A DNA stretch of 56,626 bases. Origin: Saprospiraceae bacterium (GTDB taxonomy: Bacteria; Bacteroidota; Bacteroidia; Chitinophagales; Saprospiraceae). The DNA lies in the NCBI GenBank assembly GCA_020631235.1, contig JAHDHQ010000026.1, positions 1 through 56,626 on the forward strand, read 5' to 3'. Made by a program: the position numbers and the translations under genes. Each line of letters opens with the position of its first letter. Position 1 is the first letter of the stretch. The notes beneath the pieces are model-generated. The model was not told the DNA's origin. It searched no databases and saw only the letters and a list, made by a program, of their open reading frames with translations. This document shows, in pieces, positions 27,609 to 36,315 of this stretch.

Positions 27609-27627
27609 AGTTGCTCGCTTTTTTTTT
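27594..27627 (+). terminator. trp attenuator terminator (3:4 hairpin)
   Basis: AGCGAGTAAC (27594-27603) pairs with GTTGCTCGCT (27610-27619) across all ten positions, one of them a T-G wobble, around a 6-base loop. It is followed by eight more T residues (27620-27627). The T tract ends four bases before the trpE ATG (27632), leaving no room for another element, so this terminator can only act on the trp operon's own leader transcript. Confidence 0.92.
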
Positions 27628-27631
27628 GACT

Positions 27632-29038
27632 ATGAAGCAACATAAATTACATATCATCACAAAAAAGCTACCCGGAGACATCCATACACCGGTGAGTATG
27701 TACCTCAAGCTAAGGGATCATTTCCCTAAATCAGTTTTGCTGGAGAGTAACAACTTCTCTAATGTCAGAGAATGTCACTCTATAATTGGCATCGATCCGA
27801 TCGGTAGTATCCAATTAAGAAATAAACAACTTAGCTTCCAGTTCCTGAATGAAATACAACATATTGAATTAGCAAATCCACGTGAACTCTCCGATAAAAT
27901 ACAGGAGATTACGCAATGCATTCGTATTGAAAATGAAGTAAATACGCAAGCTTTTCTTGGTTTTTTAGGTCATGTTAATTTTGAAATTGTTGACTATTTT
28001 GACAAAATCAATATGGAGAAAACAGATGAGTTTGATATGCCTGCCATGCAATATTATTTCTATCGTTACGTGATTAGTTTTAATCACTTCGAAGACTCCA
28101 TATTGATCACAGAAAGTATTCCTGAAGGAGAAAGATCACAAATGAATGCATGGTTACCCCTCCTTAAAAAACCGATCCAGTCTCAGCAACCCTTTAGTTT
28201 ATCGGCTAAAGAAATAGCAAACATGAGCGATCTAGATTTTAAACAACTCGTAACTAAAGGCAAGCATTCATGCCAAATGGGTGATGTGTTCCAAATTGTC
28301 TATTCTCGGCGATTTGGACAGGGATATATAGGTGATGATTTTGAGGTTTATCGTTCCTTAAGAAGCATTAACCCTTCACCCTATTTATTTTACTTTGATT
28401 TTGGGCATTATACCATCATGGGTTCTTCGCCAGAATCTCAACTGGTTATCGATAAAAATCAGGCTGTGGTCCATCCGATTGCTGGTACATTTAAGCGATC
28501 GGGAAATGATGGACTGGATAAACAAATGGCGCAAATGTTGCTTGATGATCCCAAAGAAAATGCCGAACATACCATGCTGGTAGACCTAGCAAGAAACGAT
28601 CTTGGAAAACAAGGAAAAAATGTGCAAGTTAAAGAGCTCAAAAAGATCAAATACTACAGTCATGTGATCCATATGGTTTCTGAAGTCAGCGCTGATGTTG
28701 ATCGGCATGTAAATGCTTTTAAAATGCTGGGCGATACTTTTCCCGCAGGTACCTTATCAGGCGCACCCAAGATCAAGGCTTTAGAATTAATCAACGAAAA
28801 CGAACCAACTAATCGCTACGCTTACGGAGGAGGTTTAGGTTTTTTGAAATTAGATGGAAGTTTAAATCATGCGATTGTGATTCGTTCTTTTTTGTCGATT
28901 AATAACACCTTATACTATCAGGCTGGGGCAGGGATAACCATTCATAGTGATGAAGAAAAAGAATTGCAAGAGGTAAATCATAAATTAGCAGCATTGAGAA
29001 AAGCCATAGAAATAACCACTCAAAGAACGCGCTCATGA
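27632..29038 (+). CDS. trpE: Anthranilate synthase component I
   Basis: Converts chorismate to anthranilate with ammonia from TrpG, the first committed step of tryptophan synthesis. The protein has 468 residues from the ATG right after the attenuator (27632); the longer TTG-started frame would run through the terminator hairpin. The feedback motif LLES is at about 36-39 (SVLLESNNFSN), implying tryptophan inhibition. The chorismate-binding core has QMGDVFQIVYSRRF, PSPYLFYFDF, MGSSPESQLV, HPIAGTFKRSG, HTMLVDLARNDLG and FPAGTLSGAPKIKA. The stop overlaps the trpG start (ATGA). It is first in a trpE-G-D-CF-B-A operon. Confidence 0.97.
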   Translation: MKQHKLHIITKKLPGDIHTPVSMYLKLRDHFPKSVLLESNNFSNVRECHSIIGIDPIGSIQLRNKQLSFQFLNEIQHIELANPRELSDKIQEITQCIRIENEVNTQAFLGFLGHVNFEIVDYFDKINMEKTDEFDMPAMQYYFYRYVISFNHFEDSILITESIPEGERSQMNAWLPLLKKPIQSQQPFSLSAKEIANMSDLDFKQLVTKGKHSCQMGDVFQIVYSRRFGQGYIGDDFEVYRSLRSINPSPYLFYFDFGHYTIMGSSPESQLVIDKNQAVVHPIAGTFKRSGNDGLDKQMAQMLLDDPKENAEHTMLVDLARNDLGKQGKNVQVKELKKIKYYSHVIHMVSEVSADVDRHVNAFKMLGDTFPAGTLSGAPKIKALELINENEPTNRYAYGGGLGFLKLDGSLNHAIVIRSFLSINNTLYYQAGAGITIHSDEEKELQEVNHKLAALRKAIEITTQRTRS

Positions 29039-29610
29039 AACTACTATTATTAGATAATTACGATTCGTTTACATACAATTTGGTTCAGTATTTAGAGGAG
29101 TTAGGGGCCAATGTCGCGGTAGTGCGTAACGACGAACTGGATATGGACTCCGTGGATCAGTATCAGGCGATTATCCTCTCTCCAGGGCCAGGATTACCCA
29201 AAGATGCTGGGCAATTAATGGAACTGATCGACCGATATCATGCAACCATTCCGATGCTTGGTGTTTGCTTAGGCCACCAGGCCATCAGTGAGTACTTTGG
29301 AGCTACCTTAAACAACTTACAAAAAGTATATCATGGTATTGCTTCTACATTGACGAAGGTGGATCATACGGATGCTTTATATGCAAACATTGTAGGAGAA
29401 ATAGCTGTAGGTAGGTATCATTCATGGGAAGCAAAAGCGCAGGATTTTCCAGATTGTTTAATACCTACAGCCATGACTGAAGATGGATGTATCATGTCAT
29501 TTAGACATAAAAAATGGGCTGTTTTTGGGGTCCAATATCATCCTGAATCCATTTTGACGCCTCACGGTAAGGAAATATTGAATAATTTTCTAACGCTTGT
29601 AAAATCATAG
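29035..29610 (+). CDS. trpG: Anthranilate synthase component II (glutamine amidotransferase)
   Basis: A class I glutamine amidotransferase of 191 residues that supplies ammonia to TrpE. It has the oxyanion strand ILSPGPGLPKDAG, nucleophile Cys78 in LGVCLGHQAI and the His-x-Glu pair in GVQYHPESILT. The ATG overlaps the trpE stop (ATGA), suggesting translational coupling for equal subunit amounts. It could also serve PabB as a shared amidotransferase, a common situation, but nothing here shows that. Confidence 0.96.
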   Translation: MKLLLLDNYDSFTYNLVQYLEELGANVAVVRNDELDMDSVDQYQAIILSPGPGLPKDAGQLMELIDRYHATIPMLGVCLGHQAISEYFGATLNNLQKVYHGIASTLTKVDHTDALYANIVGEIAVGRYHSWEAKAQDFPDCLIPTAMTEDGCIMSFRHKKWAVFGVQYHPESILTPHGKEILNNFLTLVKS

Positions 29611-29612
29611 TC

Positions 29613-30614
29613 ATGAGGAAAGCCTTAGAACGTTTATCTAACTATGAAAATCTGACACGAAGTGAAAGTCAATCGCTCATGGAGTCCATCATTCACAATG
29701 AAGTTGCTGAAGCCCAAATAGTGGCACTAATGATGGCCTATCGAATGCGATTCCCTACAGCTGAGGAGATTCTTGGTTTTCGAGATGCCCTCATCGAAGT
29801 GTGTATAAAACCTTCACTGGATGCTAGCTCTGCGATAGATATTGTGGGCACAGGAGGTGATGGAAAAAACACCTTTAATATCTCTACCTTAAGTTGTTTT
29901 ATAGTAGCTGGTGCAGGTTATCGCGTGATAAAACACGGGAATTACGGTTCGTCTTCTGTTTCTGGTTCGTCTAATACTTTACAAAATTTAGGTTATCATT
30001 TTAGCAATGAAACAGGCAATTTACAAGGGCAATTAGATGCAAGTAATGTATGTTTTTTGCATGCACCTATGTTTCATCCAGCTTTAAAAGCTGTAGCTAC
30101 ACCCAGAAAGTCATTTGGCTTGAGAAGTTTTTTCAATTTACTTGGTCCATTGATGAACCCAGTCGAACCGCATTATCAATTGTTTGGTACTTCCTCGATG
30201 GAAATTAGTCGATTGTATACCAATATCATGCTCCAAACACAACGAAAGTTTTGTATAGTTCATGCGCTTGATGGTTATGATGAAGTGTCTTTAACGGGAT
30301 CTGTCCACATCCAGCATAATGACTCACAATCAGTATGTGAGCCTAGACATTTTGGTTCAGAACTAGTTGATCCAGCCAGTATTTCTGGAGGCGAAAACCC
30401 TGCTCAAGCACAAGAAATCTTTATCAATGTCTTACAAAACAAAGCAAGCCTAGCTCAGCAAGAAGTAGTCTTAGCCAATGCTGCCTTAGCCATACAAATG
30501 ATGCATGCATCCGGCATAGATCTGGTAGAAGCTAAGGAGCATGCAAAATCCTCAATCGAAAGCGGAAAAGCCTATGATTGTTTTCAAGCATTTATTAAAG
30601 CCTCCAATCAATAA
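29613..30614 (+). CDS. trpD: Anthranilate phosphoribosyltransferase
   Basis: Transfers the phosphoribosyl group from PRPP to anthranilate. The protein has 333 residues, the normal length. Motifs are DIVGTGGDGKNTFNIST (PRPP site), KHGNYGSSSVSGSSNTL, FLHAPMFHPALKAVATPRKSFGLRSFFNLLGPLMNP and a late GYDEVSLTG anthranilate/Mg-site segment. It starts two bases after the trpG stop. Confidence 0.96.
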   Translation: MRKALERLSNYENLTRSESQSLMESIIHNEVAEAQIVALMMAYRMRFPTAEEILGFRDALIEVCIKPSLDASSAIDIVGTGGDGKNTFNISTLSCFIVAGAGYRVIKHGNYGSSSVSGSSNTLQNLGYHFSNETGNLQGQLDASNVCFLHAPMFHPALKAVATPRKSFGLRSFFNLLGPLMNPVEPHYQLFGTSSMEISRLYTNIMLQTQRKFCIVHALDGYDEVSLTGSVHIQHNDSQSVCEPRHFGSELVDPASISGGENPAQAQEIFINVLQNKASLAQQEVVLANAALAIQMMHASGIDLVEAKEHAKSSIESGKAYDCFQAFIKASNQ

Positions 30615-30615
30615 T

Positions 30616-32037
30616 ATGCAGATTCTAGATATCATCGTACATCATAAAAGAGAAGAACTTTTAAGCTTAAAAAAAGATAAACCTTTGTCTGGATTGCAAG
30701 CTAGTCCGTATTATAATCGGGTGTGTTTAAGCCTAAAATCTTCCATACAAGACCCTTTAAAAACCGGCATAATTGCCGAGTATAAACGCAAGTCTCCAAG
30801 TGAAGGTATCATCAATGACCAATATTCTATAGAAGAAGTTGTCAAAGCCTATGAAGCGAATGGAGCATCAGCATGTTCGATTCTAACTGACCACGAATTT
30901 TTTGGAGGGAAGTCTGAATGGATAGCTTCCGTCAGACCTTTACTAAATATCCCTATTTTACGCAAAGAGTTTATCATCGATGCCTACCAAATCCATGAAG
31001 CTAAGGCTATTGGAGCAGATGCGATTTTATTAATCTGTGAGTGTTTAACTAAAGCGGAAATAAGCCAGTTTACCAACTTAGCCCATGATTTAGGATTAGA
31101 AGTTTTATTAGAACTTCATAGTGAAGACCAGTTGGACAAAGTAGATCCTTCAGTGGATCTGATCGGAGTAAATAATCGGAATTTAAGCACATTCACAGTG
31201 AGTCTTCAGTTTTCTAGAAATCTAGTTGACCTTCTCCCTAATCAATGCATAAAAATCTCAGAAAGTGGCATTAGAAAACCTTCCGATTTAACCGAATTGA
31301 GAAGTCTGGGATATCATGGATTTTTAATCGGCACCCAATTTATGAAAACCACCAACCCTATGCAGGCATTTAGCCAATTTGTGGAGCAACTACCTAATCG
31401 ATCAAAAAGTAAAGCCAAAACCATCAAAGATGTAAAAATTAAGGTGTGTGGGATGAAAGACGAAGGTAATATTGCTGCTTTAGAAGCCTTAAATGTAGAT
31501 TTTATAGGGCATATATTTTATGATAAATCTCCGAGATTTGCCGATGCATTATACTTAAAAGGAAGCGTTCCTAAGGTAGGAGTATTTGTAAATGAAATGT
31601 ACCATGAAATCAAAGCACGTGCCGTGCAAGAAAATATATCTGTTATTCAGCTACATGGGTCTGAAAGCCCGATTATTTGCGCTGAACTAAGGAATGATGG
31701 TTTTCAAGTTTGGAAAGTATTTGGCATTGATGAGGCATTTAATTTTGAAGCAACTAAGCCTTACGAAAATACAGTTGATGCTTTTTTATTTGATACAAAA
31801 ACGAACCAATATGGCGGTAGTGGAAGGCGTTTTAAATGGTCTAAATTGCATGAGTATCTTGGCGATACTCCCTTTTATTTGAGTGGCGGCATTGGACCTC
31901 AAAGCATCATAGATTTAAAAGTATTTAAGCATCCACAATGGGTCGGGATCGATATAAACAGTCAGTTTGAATCATCACCAGGAGTGAAGGATATCCAATT
32001 AATTAAAACATTTATTACAGCATGCAAGGAAGCGTAA
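30616..32037 (+). CDS. trpCF: Bifunctional indole-3-glycerol phosphate synthase / phosphoribosylanthranilate isomerase
   Basis: A fused enzyme of 473 residues that catalyses two consecutive steps. The N-terminal TrpC barrel (1-255) has the catalytic Lys in AEYKRKSPSEGII and ILRKEFIID, and the sequence GVNNRNLSTF and ISESGIRKP. A linker rich in Lys/Ser (about 260-272) leads to the TrpF barrel with KVCGMKDEGNI (catalytic Cys), IQLHGSES, the Asp region FLFDTKTNQYGGSGRRF and YLSGGIGPQSI. I start at the ATG at 30616, right after the trpD stop; the open frame extends upstream but overlaps trpD. The C-F fusion resembles the E. coli arrangement and is not the usual separate-gene layout I associate with Bacteroidota. 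Confidence 0.95.
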   Translation: MQILDIIVHHKREELLSLKKDKPLSGLQASPYYNRVCLSLKSSIQDPLKTGIIAEYKRKSPSEGIINDQYSIEEVVKAYEANGASACSILTDHEFFGGKSEWIASVRPLLNIPILRKEFIIDAYQIHEAKAIGADAILLICECLTKAEISQFTNLAHDLGLEVLLELHSEDQLDKVDPSVDLIGVNNRNLSTFTVSLQFSRNLVDLLPNQCIKISESGIRKPSDLTELRSLGYHGFLIGTQFMKTTNPMQAFSQFVEQLPNRSKSKAKTIKDVKIKVCGMKDEGNIAALEALNVDFIGHIFYDKSPRFADALYLKGSVPKVGVFVNEMYHEIKARAVQENISVIQLHGSESPIICAELRNDGFQVWKVFGIDEAFNFEATKPYENTVDAFLFDTKTNQYGGSGRRFKWSKLHEYLGDTPFYLSGGIGPQSIIDLKVFKHPQWVGIDINSQFESSPGVKDIQLIKTFITACKEA

Positions 32038-33218
32038 AGTACACATACCCGGAAGATGGGTTTTATGGTAATTTTGGTGGAGCTTTTATCCCTGAATTAC
32101 TACAGCCTTGTGTAGAAGAATTGAGATCACAATATTTAAGCATTATGGCTGATCCATCCTTTTTACACCAGTTCGAAGCTTTATTAAAAGACTACGTCGG
32201 CAGACCTACGCCATTGTATTATGCTCATCGGTTATCAAAGCATTACCAAAGCCATATTTATCTAAAACGTGAGGACTTATGTCATACAGGTGCTCATAAA
32301 GTGAATAATACAATAGGTCAGATTTTAGTAGCTCAGCGATTAGGTAAGCAGCGTATCATTGCAGAAACCGGAGCGGGTCAGCATGGGGTAGCCACAGCAA
32401 CTGTATGCGCGTTAATGGGCTTAGAGTGCATTGTCTACATGGGCGAAAAAGATATAGTCAGACAAGCCCCTAATGTTCAACGGATGAAAATGCTAGGTGC
32501 CGAAGTAAGACCTGCCAAATCTGGTTCGAAAACCCTCAAAGATGCAACCAATGAAGCCATCAGAGATTGGATAAATAATCCCAAGGATACCCATTATATT
32601 ATTGGTTCGGTGGTAGGTCCTCATCCATATCCAGATATGGTCAGTCGATTTCAGTCGGTGATCAGTCAAGAAATATTGTGGCAACTAAAAGAAAAAACGG
32701 GCAATGAAAACCCGACGAGAATCATCGCTTGTGTAGGAGGAGGAAGCAATGCCGCCGGAGCTTATTTTCATTATTTAGAACGTGATAGTGTAGACTTAGT
32801 AAGTGTAGAAGCTGGTGGGCTCGGGGTACATTCAGGCAAAACGGCAGCTACCAGTCAGATAGGTACTCAAGGCGTTATACACGGAAGTATGACACTGTTA
32901 ATGCAAACGGAAGATGGTCAGATTGTGGAACCACATTCGATTTCTGCGGGATTAGATTATCCAGGAATAGGTCCTATGCATGCTCATTTAATACAATCTA
33001 AGCGCGCAAAAGTGGTAGCGATTGAAGATGATCATGCGGTCGAAGCGGCTTTTCTAATGGCAAAATTAGAAGGCATCATTCCGGCTTTAGAATCAAGTCA
33101 TGCTTTAGCTGCATTAGATACATTAGACTTAGAACCAAACGATATTAATGTGATCAATTTATCGGGACGGGGAGATAAAGATTTAGCCACTTTTATGCAA
33201 AAAGGAGAACATGAATAG
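32022..33218 (+). CDS. trpB: Tryptophan synthase beta chain
   Basis: The PLP enzyme that joins indole and serine to make tryptophan. It has 398 residues, starting at an ATG that overlaps the trpCF end by 16 bases; no later ATG fits before the conserved GFYGNFGGAFIPELLQP. The PLP Lys is in HTGAHKVNNTIGQ, with the GAGQHGVATATVCALMG and phosphate-binding CVGGGSNAAG motifs. The C-terminal HALAALDTL and NLSGRGDKDL are canonical. It forms the alpha2beta2 complex with TrpA, which is encoded next with an 8-base overlap. Confidence 0.97.
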   Translation: MQGSVKYTYPEDGFYGNFGGAFIPELLQPCVEELRSQYLSIMADPSFLHQFEALLKDYVGRPTPLYYAHRLSKHYQSHIYLKREDLCHTGAHKVNNTIGQILVAQRLGKQRIIAETGAGQHGVATATVCALMGLECIVYMGEKDIVRQAPNVQRMKMLGAEVRPAKSGSKTLKDATNEAIRDWINNPKDTHYIIGSVVGPHPYPDMVSRFQSVISQEILWQLKEKTGNENPTRIIACVGGGSNAAGAYFHYLERDSVDLVSVEAGGLGVHSGKTAATSQIGTQGVIHGSMTLLMQTEDGQIVEPHSISAGLDYPGIGPMHAHLIQSKRAKVVAIEDDHAVEAAFLMAKLEGIIPALESSHALAALDTLDLEPNDINVINLSGRGDKDLATFMQKGEHE

Positions 33219-33975
33219 ACTGCAGGCATTGTTTAAGAGAAAATCAGGACATATTTTAAATATATATGTTACGGCAGGATATCCAGGTCTGCATGATACA
33301 GAACCTGTAGTGCTAGCTTTAGATAAGGCGGGTGTAGATATTGTAGAGTTAGGTATTCCATATTCGGACCCTTTAGCCGATGGAGAAACGATACAAGACA
33401 GTTCCCAGCAAGCATTACAAAATGGGATGACCTTATCCTTATTATTTAAACAAATAGCTGACATCAGGCTTCAATCTCAAATTCCCATAGTATTGATGGG
33501 TTATTTTAACCAAATGCTGCAATATGGCATTCCGGCTTTTATTAAGCAGTGTGAGACGGTGGGTGTAGATGGTTTGATAATACCAGATTTGCCTGTTGAA
33601 ATTTATCAACGTGATTATGCGTCAATATTTGAGGCTTCGAGTTTAAGTATGAGTTTTTTAATCACACCGCAAACTCCATCACACAGAATCCGAACTATGG
33701 ACGAGGCTAGCCATGGTTTTATTTATATGGTTTCTGCCAATGCCACGACGGGTTCTAACATTCAAATAAGTACAGAATATTTTGATCGTATAAAAGATAT
33801 GGAATTAAACAATCCAAGATTGATCGGTTTTGGGATAAAGGATAGACAAGGATATGATCAAGCGTGTAATTACGCCCATGGAGCTATCATCGGTAGTGCG
33901 TTTATTAAGTATTTGGCTTCTAATGGACTAGATCATATTGATCGATTTGTTACTAATATCCGAAATCAACATTAA
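33211..33975 (+). CDS. trpA: Tryptophan synthase alpha chain
   Basis: Splits indole-3-glycerol phosphate into indole and glyceraldehyde 3-phosphate. It has 254 residues. The catalytic Glu is in DIVELGIPYSDPLADGETIQDSSQQAL, and the catalytic Asp in DGLIIPDLP. FIYMVSANATTGSN and GFGIKDRQ form the phosphate-binding region; the latter has Lys-Asp where many homologues have Ser-x-Pro. It is the last gene of the trp operon. A TAnnTTTG box 11 bases after its stop starts the next unit, and no clear terminator is seen. Confidence 0.96.
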   Translation: MNRLQALFKRKSGHILNIYVTAGYPGLHDTEPVVLALDKAGVDIVELGIPYSDPLADGETIQDSSQQALQNGMTLSLLFKQIADIRLQSQIPIVLMGYFNQMLQYGIPAFIKQCETVGVDGLIIPDLPVEIYQRDYASIFEASSLSMSFLITPQTPSHRIRTMDEASHGFIYMVSANATTGSNIQISTEYFDRIKDMELNNPRLIGFGIKDRQGYDQACNYAHGAIIGSAFIKYLASNGLDHIDRFVTNIRNQH

Positions 33976-33985
33976 TCGGATTTAA

Positions 33986-33993
33986 TACCTTTG
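33986..33993 (+). promoter_or_regulatory. -7 box upstream of the 34022 lipoprotein gene
   Basis: TACCTTTG is an exact TAnnTTTG match 11 bases past the trpA stop. RNA would start near 34000, about 20 bases before the ATG at 34022. A matching -33 TTG is not evident. Confidence 0.5.
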
Positions 33994-34021
33994 AGTAGGC
34001 CACGACTATAAAGAAATAAAT

Positions 34022-34603
34022 ATGAAACAGACCTTGATACTTCTATTTGTTGCATCCGTTTTTACAGCCTGTAATGATGGAATCGACACAGATGATTATG
34101 GGATTTTTTCTTCTCAGGATGACGAAACGGTAATCATAGAAGGCTTAATAGATTCGGATATTCCGGATTATTGGGATAATTATATTACAGCTTATCCAAA
34201 TACTAATCGGATGATTATGGGTGATTGTCCAGGATCCGTAGATGATGAAGCCAATTGGGCCGCCGCGAAGATGATTCGAGATCACGGCTTAACTATCCAC
34301 TTGCCCTCTGAGGCTATTATAGCTTCGGGAGCAGTTGATCTTTATCTTTCAGGAACTAGTCGCACTAGAGATGTAGGTAGTCAAATAGGCGTCCATGCTT
34401 GGTCAGATGGAGCGGGAAATGAAGCCACTGATTATCCTGTAGGTCATGAAGAGCATGAAGGAGCCATTAACTATTATGTAGATATGGGTTTTTCTCAAGA
34501 AGATGCAGAATCTTTTTACTATTTCACCATTAATGCAGCCTCGGCTGATGATATTCACTGGATGAGTGATGAAGAAATAGAAGAATATAAGTTGCTTAAG
34601 TAA
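34022..34603 (+). CDS. Lipoprotein with ClpP/crotonase-like (COG3904-type) signature
   Basis: A 193-residue lipoprotein with a signal peptide and lipobox ending VFTAC (Cys17). The mature domain has an N-terminal EGLIDSDIPDYWDN, then MIMGDCPGSVDDEANWAAAKMI, IIASGAVDLYLSGTSRTRDVG, IGVHAWSDG, and near the end SADDIHWMSDEEI. The order of a DxPGS-type loop, a Ser-Gly-(A/G)-V-D helix start and a G-V-H strand recalls ClpP/SppA-like serine hydrolase folds of the COG3904 type. A catalytic role for the Ser and His is inference. The convergent gene 34650-35240 is a clear paralogue. It has its own promoter after the trp operon. Confidence 0.72.
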   Translation: MKQTLILLFVASVFTACNDGIDTDDYGIFSSQDDETVIIEGLIDSDIPDYWDNYITAYPNTNRMIMGDCPGSVDDEANWAAAKMIRDHGLTIHLPSEAIIASGAVDLYLSGTSRTRDVGSQIGVHAWSDGAGNEATDYPVGHEEHEGAINYYVDMGFSQEDAESFYYFTINAASADDIHWMSDEEIEEYKLLK

Positions 34604-34649
34604 AGCTAAAAAGGATTATTCAGTAATAGATGATTTTGCTGCGTTACTA

Positions 34650-35240
34650 TTACTCTGTAAATATTCCATATTGCTCGATCTCCGCTTCTGTCATCCAATG
34701 GATGTCTTCTGCTGGAGCGGCATAAATCGTGAAGTAATAGAAATCTTCGGCTTCCTGCTGGCTAAATCCAATAGCCACAAAGTAATCTATATAAGGTTGA
34801 TGTTGCTCATGACCTTCTGGATAATCGGTAGCCATAGATACATCATCAGCCCATGAGTGAACACCTATTCCAGTATTTGCTTCGGTAGTACGTTCTATGC
34901 CTGCTAAGAAAAAATCAACACCTCCAGATTGAATATCAGCATTTTCCAGAAGATGCGTATTGATGCCAGCTTCATGTACTCTTAATGACATTTCTAGATT
35001 GATCTCATCATCTAAGGATCCATCACACTCTCTGATATTTATCTGGGTTATATTGGGGAAAGCGTCGTCCAAGGCTATAAAATCATCCAAAGAGTTACTG
35101 GTAATGGTGCCATCCATGATGACCGTAACATCATCTTCCATGACTTCAAAGATGCCAAACTGTCGATCATTAGATAGACTACATGAGGCTAAAAATAGAA
35201 ACGAAGAAAGGATTAAAAAATAAAATTTTTGGGTCTTCAT
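34650..35240 (-). CDS. Paralogous lipoprotein with ClpP/crotonase-like signature
   Basis: A 196-residue paralogue of the convergent 34022 gene product, with lipobox FLASC (Cys20). The same blocks occur in the same order: DGTITSNSLDDFIALDDAFP, INIRECDGSLDDEINLEMSL, IQSGGVDFFLAGIERTTE, IGVHSWADD, TDYPEGHEQHQPYIDYF and AEDIHWMTEAEI. The Ser before GGVD, the His in GVHSW and the DIHWM tail are shared by both copies. Sequence drift between the copies is large (roughly half identical by eye), so the duplication is not recent. The convergent head-to-tail layout suggests separate regulation. Confidence 0.72.
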   Translation of the reverse strand: MKTQKFYFLILSSFLFLASCSLSNDRQFGIFEVMEDDVTVIMDGTITSNSLDDFIALDDAFPNITQINIRECDGSLDDEINLEMSLRVHEAGINTHLLENADIQSGGVDFFLAGIERTTEANTGIGVHSWADDVSMATDYPEGHEQHQPYIDYFVAIGFSQQEAEDFYYFTIYAAPAEDIHWMTEAEIEQYGIFTE

Positions 35241-35444
35241 GAGTGGTGTATTTTGGGAGCGAAAATAGGCAAATCGAGTTTAATTTTTTCCATATTAAAA
35301 AATTTCAGAAAAAAGCTACTGTCAGTTTTTAGCATTGATGCCCTTTAGCTGCTTGTTTTTTTATATCTTAAGCTAGCATATCCTTCCCATTTCTTAACTG
35401 ACAAGCATGGAGATTTTAATTGATTTTTCACTAAAACTTATCAT

Positions 35445-36230
35445 ATGAAAAGATTATACACTGTTTTATTTTTATTGATTTTTGTATCCACCTTAAGCTA
35501 TGCACAGGTTGAAGGAAGCTGGGTGGTTGCCCCAGAAGCTGCGGCTTTAGCCGTAGGTCCAGAGTTGGGAGATTTTTCTTGGTGGTCTAATACTGATGAT
35601 GATGTCAATATCAGAGCCTGTTTTTTTGACGATCAATTTGTATTCAATGAAGATGGTACTTTCCAAAATATCATGGGTGATGAAACATGGCTTGAGGCAT
35701 GGCAAGGAGTAGCACAGGACGAATGTGGTGTTCCTGTAGCGCCTCATGATGGAACAAATGCTGCCAGTTGGTCCTATGATGAAGGAGCAGGTACTCTAAG
35801 CCTTGAAGGGGTAGGAGCGTATTTAGGATTGCCTAAGGTGATTAATGGTGCAGAAATTTCAAATCCTGCAGATGCACCCGGATCGATTAGTTATCCAGTA
35901 ACATTCGAGGATGACAGGATGATTATAGATATAAATTTTGGTGCCGGTTATTGGCATTTTGTACTCCAAAAGACCACAAGCGATGTGCAGGATATTGTGG
36001 AGAATCAAATGAGTATCTCTCCTAATCCAGCCTATGATGAAATTATCGTGCGTTTTGAGCAAAGTGTCGATCGATTAATCATACGCGATGTTATGGGGTC
36101 GATGGTTCAGATCATCAATAGTCCTAAAACTATTGAAGTTATCGATATTTCTGATTTTACATCGGGTTTATATTTATTGGAATCTCAATTTGGGACGCAA
36201 CGATCGATTGAAAAATTGATAGTTAAGTAA
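35445..36230 (+). CDS. Small T9SS type A secreted protein
   Basis: A 261-residue protein with a signal peptide (MKRLYTVLFLLIFVSTLSYAQ), a single beta-sandwich-like domain (about 22-180, starting VEGSWVVAPEAAALAVGP and with a repeated WSYDEGAGTLSLEGVGAYLG block resembling lipocalin-like or glycan-binding folds seen in Bacteroidota secretomes), and a T9SS sorting domain (MSISPNPAYDEIIVRF to LIVK). Function unknown. It is followed by a strong bidirectional terminator shared with the convergent gene. Confidence 0.8.
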   Translation: MKRLYTVLFLLIFVSTLSYAQVEGSWVVAPEAAALAVGPELGDFSWWSNTDDDVNIRACFFDDQFVFNEDGTFQNIMGDETWLEAWQGVAQDECGVPVAPHDGTNAASWSYDEGAGTLSLEGVGAYLGLPKVINGAEISNPADAPGSISYPVTFEDDRMIIDINFGAGYWHFVLQKTTSDVQDIVENQMSISPNPAYDEIIVRFEQSVDRLIIRDVMGSMVQIINSPKTIEVIDISDFTSGLYLLESQFGTQRSIEKLIVK

Positions 36231-36260
36231 GTTTAATTGGTATCAAAAATCATCCAATAA

Positions 36261-36300
36261 AAAAAAGCGCTGCAGTTATTTAAACGGCAGCGCTTTTCTT
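36261..36300. terminator. Bidirectional intrinsic terminator
   Basis: AGCGCTGC (36266-36273) pairs perfectly with GCAGCGCT (36287-36294), flanked by an A run on the left and T residues on the right. It lies between the convergent genes ending at 36230 (+) and 36316 (-), serving both. Confidence 0.88.
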
Positions 36301-36315
36301 TTCGGAGTTTCAGGG

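Noticed and set aside
27611-27631. TTG-started seven-residue extension of trpE
   Set aside because: It would start inside the attenuator terminator stem, and the ATG at 27632 fits the TrpE N-terminus.
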